Source: Euglena gracilis (Eukaryota; Euglenida; Euglenophyceae; Euglenales). Taken from it: DNA of 64,000 nucleotides. Location of the stretch: positions 95,670,406-95,734,405 of the forward strand of contig CP154956.1 of NCBI GenBank assembly GCA_039621445.1, given 5' to 3'. The translations under genes and the position numbers were made by a program. The notes below the pieces were generated by a model. That model had not been told where the DNA came from. It saw only the letters and a program-made list of their open reading frames with translations, and made no database searches. Every line of letters starts with the position of its first letter. The stretch's first letter is position 1. Shown piece after piece: positions 57,155-64,000 of the stretch.

Positions 57155-58686
57155 GTCTGTCTGCTTCACTGTGTGAGACACAAATACATGCGGAGACACA
57201 CAAAGGAATATTGATGTGCAAATTTGTCCAAACCAAGGAGATGTGTTCCCTTTCCGGTCGCCAAGCTCCATTTTTTTCAATTCTATATTTTTTTGCTGCT
57301 GTACACCCAGAATTTCTGCAATCGGCCTTGTCGCCTACGGATGGTAGATTTCCTCAAGGTCGAAAATCACTTTTTGGACAACCTGAGAACGTGTTGTGCA
57401 TGTTTATTACTTACCCAAAACCCAAATAATCGCCCATAAATCTCCCACAATCTAGACGATCAGATTCTTCCCGCATTCAGTACCACATCGCCACATCGAA
57501 ATCAGGGGTTTGCTTTTTACGTGTTTTTTTTTATGTTTTAATGTTCGGTCGTCAAATCCCTGCTTTATTATGTAGGAATTTGGAATTTTTTTTGAATTAC
57601 GAAGTTGCAAAATCATAAAATAATTGTGGAATTGAAGAGAAAATGTAATTAACGTATTTCACAAATCGAATTATCGAGGGAAACACCGTTGCTCTTTTTC
57701 AAAATTGCAAAAGCAAGTGATGAAGCTTCGGCGTGTCTGACAAGGCTTTCGGACCGGTTGTCGTCTTTGTCAGATGGTGTTATCTCCAGAGACCAGCGAG
57801 GTTCAAGTGAGTCTGCGGGTGCCCCCAGCAGCGGCGCCTGTGTCAACAGCTGCTGCAAGCCCAAACATGGCAACGGATCTGCATCTTTTCCAGGCCGGCT
57901 GTCACATGCAGTCATATACGTCTGTCAGTAACAAAATGAATTTCTGCTTTTTGACTCTTTTTTTCTGTACTCTTGGGATGTCTTGATCAGGGTTCCAAAT
58001 ACAGAGAGTGCCACAGCTTTTGGTAGGGGTCCCCCCCCCTTGACCACAGGGGTGCAAATGCACCAAGTTGGTGTAGAAAATGCAACGTTGTAAAATGGTC
58101 TGAATTGGGCGAACAGGTTAGGGTGGAGACAAATGCAGGATGCTCCATTTCTATCTTTGAAATGAAAATTGAAAAGTTGCCCACGTTTTCCGCCCACAGA
58201 ACCAAAATATTCCCGGCCCTGACTGTTTTGAGGTCGGGGGGGGGGTCTGACGCACCCCATATTGGGAGGGGTTTACGTACCCCATCAGGGTTTCCCCGAG
58301 ATGTATGGGAAACCCACTGGTCTTGAAGTACGTGGTCAGGGGAGTCCAGTCCAGTGGCATGTCCCAAAGGTGGCGAAGTTTTTCTTCCAGCACTGCGCGT
58401 CGGAAAGTGCAAAAAATGTCCTTTCTAATTTGTTTAAAAACATTTTGCACTGTTTTACTATTTTTGGGTGTTTTGGTTTTTTCCACATGAAAAAAGACGA
58501 AAAACTCGCAAACAATAAGCCTTTTTTGATTCATTTTCAAAGAGAATCAAGGATTTTCCAACAATTTTCTCCCGGTACCCACTCTCTGACCCCCCACTCA
58601 GGGCTTCTCAAACATCCCTGGGGGCTTCCCATAGGGGCGCCCATCCCGACTTTTCACTTTGTGTTGCTGGCCTGCCCCCAATCCAG
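57155..58686. other. Intron of gene 2, with a possible small exon
   Basis: Within it 57774-57806 reads MVLSPETSEVQ between tttgtcag and a near-perfect donor gtgagt, phase 0 at both ends. It is too short to be sure. 57230-57760 and 57810-58660 show no other coding. C- and G-runs lie at about 58031-58038 and 58236-58245. Confidence 0.35.
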
Positions 58687-58761
58687 GAGGCTCGCCCAGA
58701 GGACCTCAGCATCGTCAACGTCACCACGGCGTGGAACCGGCTGGGGAAGTTGGCCGCAAAT
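58687..58761 (+). CDS. Gene 2 exon: first helical repeat
   Basis: Acceptor cccccaatccag and donor aat before gtgagc at 58762. It reads EARPEDLSIVNVTTAWNRLG then KLAAN. The pattern 'h-N-x-x-N-h-x-T-A-h-x-R-L-A-K-L-A' is the usual opening of algal and alveolate octotricopeptide-like proteins. Phase 0 at both ends. Confidence 0.75.
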
Positions 58762-58913
58762 GTGAGCCCCACCGATCAGATGCGGGTGTGGGTTGCCTGC
58801 GTGTGCCGGGGGCTCCCCCCTGTGCATGTGTGTGTTGGTGGGTGGGTGGGTGGGTGGGTGGGTGTCTGTTGGTGAGTGGGTGGGTGGGTGGGTGGGTTCG
58901 TGCGTGCGCGTGC

Positions 58914-58996
<83 letters not shown>

Positions 58997-60136
58997 TGCG
59001 TCCGTGTGTGTGGGTGGGTGGGTGGGTGGGAGGGTGATGCCATTCCTAGTACCCTGTTCCTGCTTGAAGAACGCTGCTTATGAGCACTAAAATGATCGCT
59101 CACTCCACAAAAATCCCCAGTCGCAATGATTTGACACCTGCCCCAGTCGGCACCAATGACAACCAAACACTCAATATTTTTGTTCTGGAGGTGCTGTGGG
59201 CTGATTTTGTTTTTACTGATTGTTGATTTTTTCTCATTCATTCTAAATGAAAAATGATTTGAGAAATGGTCCAACGTGTCCAGTACAGAAGTATTCGGAC
59301 CAAATGTTGACCCCCTCTCTGAATCTGCCCCAACATCACCTGGGGAGGGGATTACTGGGTTTTCAACTGGAGGGGGCAGGCATTCCAACCAGCTTAGTTC
59401 CAAGTGCCTAACTCCCTGGAACATGATTTAATGCATTAACACCACCTGGCAACTTTGGCCCCCCCAAACTCATCCCCCTCGCCTATCGGGCTCATTGGCC
59501 CCCATTGGTTGCCAATTTGGACGCCAGGGGGGTTGGAAAAATAGCAAAGTGACATGGCACCAAAGGCACTGGTCAAGTTCTTTCACCATATTTTCCATGT
59601 TTGTTGGCCGATTTCCCCTCAAACTCAAAGTGCCAACACCCCCCCAAAAGGGGGCAGCAAGCATGCGGAAGCTGCGGACGTTGTGGGAAATTACGTTATG
59701 TTATGATACGGTACAATATGATATGATGTGACATGGCATGACATGGCATGGCATGGCATGATACGATATGATATGATATGATGATGTGATCCGATGCGAT
59801 GCGACATGGTAAGATAAGATATGGTATGATACTATATGGTATAGTATGGTATAGTATGACGTAGTATAGTATATATGTAATATAATATAGTACATATATG
59901 ACATGTATAGTATGGTATAGTGTATGGTATAGTATAGTATAGTGTATGGTATAGTATGGCAGAGTGTATGGTATAGTATGGTATAGTGTATGGTATAGTA
60001 TGGTATAGTGTATGGTATAGTATGGTATAGTGTATGGTATAGTATGGTATAGTGTATGGTATAGTATGGCCAAACATGATTGCAAAATGCCACATTGTTA
60101 CACCAATTGAACGTTGCCCATTTGCACCGCCCCCAG
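58762..60136. repeat. Intron of gene 2: GT/GGGT and tatggtatag repeats
   Basis: 58835-59030 is a gggt and GT microsatellite. 59700-59880 is atgatatg-type simple sequence. 59910-60068 is a minisatellite of gtatggtatagtatggtata-like units. Open frames there read only repeat peptides. Confidence 0.8.
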
Positions 60137-60233
60137 ACCCTGGTCAACACCCTGCGGTACCACACCCAGCTGCTGATGCATGAGCTCGACGGCCGGCACA
60201 CCGCCATGGTCGCACACGCCGTGGCCCGCCCGG
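60137..60233 (+). CDS. Gene 2 exon: helical repeat
   Basis: Acceptor accgcccccag. It reads TLVNTLRYHTQLLMHELDGR then HTAMVAHAVARP, matching the 'L-L-x-x-x-E-x-R-x-x-x-x-x-A-x-x-h-A-x-A' turn of octotricopeptide repeats. No GT gives the phase needed by the next exon. A GC donor (ccgg before gccgcc at 60234) does, and creates an Asp codon across the junction. Confidence 0.7.
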
Positions 60234-61175
60234 GCCGCCCAGGGACAACGGCAAGGCTACCGTCACCCCGGCACCGTCTTCCACGCCCTGAGTTTCACAG
60301 GGGGGGGGTCTAGTGATTTGCGATGGCGAACGGATAGTGGAGTCGACGTTCCAACATTCATCCGCCCTGCGAGCCCTGACCATACGAACCCAACTTTGAT
60401 TAACCCACACACCAGTCCACAGGAATCAGTAGCAAAATTTTTATTTATTATATCATATCGTTTTTGTCTCTTTCTCTGCCGCCAAGCATTTTCGCTACCA
60501 GCTTTTCTTTAACGCAAATCCCATCAATTGTTTATTCTAATCAAAGCCCCGACAGCGGGAACCATAGAATCAGATAAAATGAAGAGAATACAGAATGTAA
60601 TTGTTCTGGACCTACTTTTTTCCCGAGTCAGTAGGAGGAGATTTCAAGGGTTCGAGTATAGTTTTACGCACACGATGTCCCAACCATGGATTTATTAATC
60701 CTGCATGACCCTCGAGAGGTGAGTTGGGGTCATTTGACCCCCCCTGCCCCCCGAGGTTTGGGGCCGCCATGGGCCGGCCGGACTGAATTTCGGCCGGAAA
60801 AAATCTCAAGGGTTTTCGGCCGATTTTAGGTGGGTTTTGGGCTGTGGGTGGGTGGGTGGGTTGACCCCCAAGGCGGGGATTGGGGTGGGTGGTTTTCGAA
60901 AAACGTGGGTGGGTTTGGGCCCGGGGATAAAGTGCCCCCCCCCCCCCCTGTTCACCATAGATTCGCTGAGTGAATCTCTGGTCATATGAATGCAACCTCC
61001 GCCCATCATCGCCTCTGACTCAAACAACACACGCCAAATCAAAAAAAGAACATTCTTGTTTTTGTTTTTTGTTTTGTTTAATTTCCGACGGCGGTTTTGT
61101 GCTTTCCGCTGAGGGGCATCCTGGCTGTTGGGGCCGGGCCTCCCCGGGCCACCCGCCTCCGCCTGCACCTGAAAG
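60234..61175. other. Intron of gene 2
   Basis: 60600-60960 contains a G/C-run region with gggtgggtgggtggg and a ggccgg motif. 61030-61090 is A/T-rich. No exon recognised. Confidence 0.35.
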
Positions 61176-61242
61176 ATATGGAGCTGATGCGCACGCTGGC
61201 CGACCGGGCGTGCCAAACCGAGGTTCTGATGCCCCGGCTTCG
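61176..61242 (+). CDS. Gene 2 exon: helical repeat
   Basis: A pyrimidine-rich acceptor (ctgcacctgaaag) and a GT at 61243. It reads MELMRTLADRACQTEVLMPR then LR, with split codons at both ends. The helix 'L-h-x-x-L-A-x-R-A' belongs to the repeat. The end at 61242 joins the next exon as an Arg codon. An alternative donor, gag before gttctg at 61223, breaks phase. Confidence 0.65.
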
Positions 61243-62222
61243 GTTGGCAACCCAGCAGCCCCTCCGACTGCACTGCTCGCAATGTTTTTGGCCCCTGCAC
61301 TCCGCCTAAGGATTGCGGAGGGGCCAAGGTGGCACTGAGCGGCTCAAAAGAGCTGAGATTCACCCAGAAGCTATGTGACAGGCTTGGACCTGGGTGGGCC
61401 TGCCACACCATACCATACCATACCATACCATACCATACCATACCATACCATACCATAACCATGCCATATTTCACACCATGCCATTCCATACCACACCACA
61501 CCATAACAACTGTTGGGCTGCATTTGACAATTTAAACCATTTTTGGCTGCTTTCGGGCAGTTTTGGCCCATTTTTCACCGATGTTCTGGCTGTCTTTGCC
61601 CATTTGTGACTGTTTTGGACCAATTTTTTACTGCTTTTAGCCACTTTTGGCCCATTTTTGGCCACTTTTTTGGTATCTTGTGGCCACTCCCACGGGTGCA
61701 ATGGCCGTTGGCACAGACGGTGTGAGATGCCATGGCAAAACCAGCAGAAATTTGGGCCAAAGACAGCTAAAATGACCAACGTCATCCAAAATGTTTTTTT
61801 GTTGCAATTTTGCAATCGACGGGTGTTTTCTCAGGTTTTTTTCTCTCAAGGTCATTATAGGTCGTGCCTGAGTCTTGTCATTGGCACGCAGTGCCATGCA
61901 GTACATGCGGTGGCTCACACGTGGTGCACGCGGTGCCCCAGATGGTGCACACGGTGCTGTACACGATGCACGCAGAATACTCGGTGCAGGCGACGCAGCA
62001 GCATCCCCCATACCATACCTCCCACACCATACCACACCACACCATATTACACCATACCACACCACACCATATTACACCATACAACACCACACCATTCCGC
62101 GCCATATTCCACACCACACCATACCATACCGCACCATACCACACCGCACTGCACCACACCATACCATATTTAACCATACCAATTCACCTGAAAGGTCGAC
62201 CAAAAGGGAAGGAATTTCACAG
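61243..62222. repeat. Intron of gene 2: atacc arrays around a ttttggcca repeat
   Basis: 61405-61460 and 62000-62180 are degenerate arrays of the pentamer atacc/cacac. Between them 61500-61970 is a copy of the repeat at 37290-37800, sharing ggcaaaaccag, gcaatcgacgggtg and a ggtgcacacggtgc tail. This copy is flanked by related simple repeats on both sides, like that at 48772-50473. Confidence 0.7.
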
Positions 62223-62330
62223 CGAAGCCGGAAGGTTGACGTTCAATGCGCAGGGCATTGCGAACCTCACATGGGCGTTCGCCAAGACCGGGGCCGTCAA
62301 CCTGACCATGATGGACACCATCGCCGAGAG
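62223..62330 (+). CDS. Gene 2 exon: octotricopeptide signature
   Basis: Acceptor atttcacag; the donor gagag before gtgccc at 62331 lies directly before a C-run. It reads EAGRLTFNAQGIANLTWAFA then KTGAVNLTMMDTIAE. 'F-N-x-Q-x-I-A-N-x-x-W-A-F-A-x-x-G' is the hallmark of RAP/octotricopeptide-associated repeats. Phase 2 in and 2 out. Confidence 0.85.
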
Positions 62331-64000
62331 GTGCCCCCCCCCCCATTGGTACCCCGCGGGGGGTGGTTGGCTCCGGTTTGGCAGTTCTTAGGGGGCCGGA
62401 TTCGTATTTTAAGCTATTTCATTTGCGCATATGCGCAAATCAACGAAAGTTAAAAAGTTGGGGCTGAGGACCGCCCCTTGAGTAGGGCGGGCCACGGACC
62501 AGGCGTGGGCAAGGGTCAAAGAATTAGAAAGCTGATGACCTGAGGAGCCTCCCCGGGGCCTCTACGTTACCAGTTTTGTGCACAGGTCCAGCCAGCCAGC
62601 ACCTTTTTTCTCCAGCCAGCACATCCCAGCCAGGCTCCGAACCCCCCCGGGGGGTCCGCTGAATGAAAAAATAAAGTTCGGGCGAAGCCAGGCTGGACCG
62701 AAAAATTCCGCGCCGATTGTGGAAAAGGGGCTAAAAATGCCAACAAATGGCTTTTTTGGGGTGGTTTTTAAGATCCCCCCCCCTATATTTGGCGAGAAAT
62801 TCCATCCCAGCTGGATTTGGGCGTTTTTTTGGGGGGGTAGCCGCCGGGTCCAGCTGCCAGCCAGGTTCAAACCACCTTCCGGAACCCCCCAATCCCCCAG
62901 GGGGGAGGGGTCCAGCCAGCACCTTTGTTCACCGGCCCGTGGACTTTCTTAAGGACCTCCGGGGTCCTTAAGAAAACCCCTGACAAACACACACACACAC
63001 ACACACACATCAGAGTCTTTTCACCAAATGTGGTTTTTGTTCTCCACCAAATGCTCACGTCCAGGCATCTACAAATCCCCAAGGTCCAATTGGAAGAAGT
63101 GAAAATTGACACGTCGTATTATGGATCCTAAGAACGGCTTTCAGGCAGTGGGCAAACCCTCCAAATTCAGACCCCGGTCCGTCCGCATGGCATTCGTTAC
63201 CAAAAAATGGGGTTCATTGAAGGAAGTATACTCCATGGCCCATCCAAACAAGTCCACGGAATGTTGTTTAATGCCTGAGACCTTTTTTTTGACCAATTGG
63301 GTGGGGGAATGCCTCATTACCCCCCCCCCCCTTTGAAAGGATTTTACCAACTGGTCGGGCCGACCATATGTTCCCACAGAGGGGTCCAGTGGGCACCCCC
63401 CCCCCGAGGAGGACGTACGCCGATTAAGTTCATTAGACGTTCACCCGTGGCCATAAACCCCCCCTCCAAATAGAAGCATGGGTGCGCTTATAGCGCTTCA
63501 AACAGCCAGGGGGTGGGTGGGGGGTCGACCCCCCCCCTGCATGGTGGGGGGTCAACCACCTCCCCCCCACCTCCTCCCATGTTTGCGGGAGCACCAATTT
63601 TCGGCCCCAAAATTTTTTCCCGGATTTGTTAAAAAAAGTCTGTGCAAAAGCTGTGGTGGGTCCACCCCACTGGGGGGGGGTCCACCCCACCTCCCTCCCG
63701 GGTGGGGGGTCGACCCCCCCCCAAGCCTTCCTGTACAGCCCTGCCCCCCAGGAAATTGTCATGCCCAAGAAGTTGCACAGCCAATTTTACGCACGGAGCC
63801 CACAGGAAAAATGTTTGGAAAACTGGTCATAGTTTGGCAAAAAAAAAACGGGTCGACTTCGGGGGGAAATGATTTCTGGCCACCTTGGACAATCGTCCCT
63901 CCACCCAAAACGGAAAGACAGAGTCTACCACAAAAATGGATACCTGCCAAGGAGATTACCTGCGTCATCCCCCACCGAGGAAACTGCCACCTGACAGGTC
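62331..64000. repeat. Downstream intron of gene 2 to window end
   Basis: 62580-62960 is a palindromic element with gtccagccagc and cttaagaaa-type ends. 62985-63008 is a CA run. 63300-63740 is C/G-run DNA. 63740-64000 begins a gaaattgtca element that runs off the window. No further exon recognised. Confidence 0.5.

Larger units (their letters stand above)
57007..62330 (+). other. Gene 2: octotricopeptide/RAP-associated repeat protein, partial
   Basis: Exons at 58687-58761, 60137-60233, 61176-61242 and 62223-62330 join in frame at every junction (phases 0/0, 1/2, 2/1). Together they read as the alpha-helical repeats seen in RAP-domain, FAST-kinase-like and Tbc2-like octotricopeptide proteins, including the 'NAQGIANLTWAFAKTG' signature. 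57007-57154 is a likely upstream exon. The last exon ends in phase 2, so the gene continues beyond the window. Known: such proteins act on organelle RNA (plastid or mitochondrial). The organelle here cannot be told. Confidence 0.65.

Overview
This window looks like nuclear DNA of a unicellular eukaryote with very large introns. Short, GC-rich, codon-like segments of 50-180 bases are separated by 0.2-3 kb of sequence filled with microsatellites, palindromic elements and runs of 8-17 G or C. No bacterial operon, rRNA, tRNA or CRISPR is visible. The species cannot be named from the sequence. The frequent GC donors, the receptor-like cyclase/kinase architecture and an octotricopeptide-like gene would suit a haptophyte, alveolate or stramenopile, but this is inference. 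An interstitial CCCTAA array hints at TTAGGG-type telomeres.

Gene 1 (plus strand, about 1453-34653, 5' end not seen) is read here as 25 exons, about 900 codons. The order is: a transmembrane helix with a HAMP-like juxtamembrane segment (exons 1-3), a Ser/Thr/Pro-rich linker (exons 4-5), a diverged class III nucleotide-cyclase homology domain (exons 6-12), an unrecognised helical region (exons 13-16), a Ser/Pro linker (exon 17), and a complete STE11/MEKK-like protein kinase domain (exons 18-25) ending in a stop at 34651-34653. Codon phase fits at 20 of the 24 junctions; 3/4, 16/17, 19/20 and 24/25 are unresolved. The exons could in principle belong to two genes, split between exons 16 and 18.

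Gene 2 (plus strand, about 57007 to beyond 62330, continuing past the window) has exons of an octotricopeptide/RAP-associated helical repeat protein of the type linked to organelle RNA. Between the genes (34654-57006) are repeats and a few isolated exon-like segments; the best is 48057-48170.

The intronic and intergenic DNA is built largely from short inverted-repeat elements. Two elements have perfect 8-bp target-site duplications (8589-8794 and 26243-27974), and a third has a 7/8 match (40888-41139). This suggests hAT-like non-autonomous transposons. Several palindromic elements with C-run ends sit just upstream of splice acceptors. All splice sites were inferred by eye without transcripts, so exon ends should be read as plus or minus a few codons.
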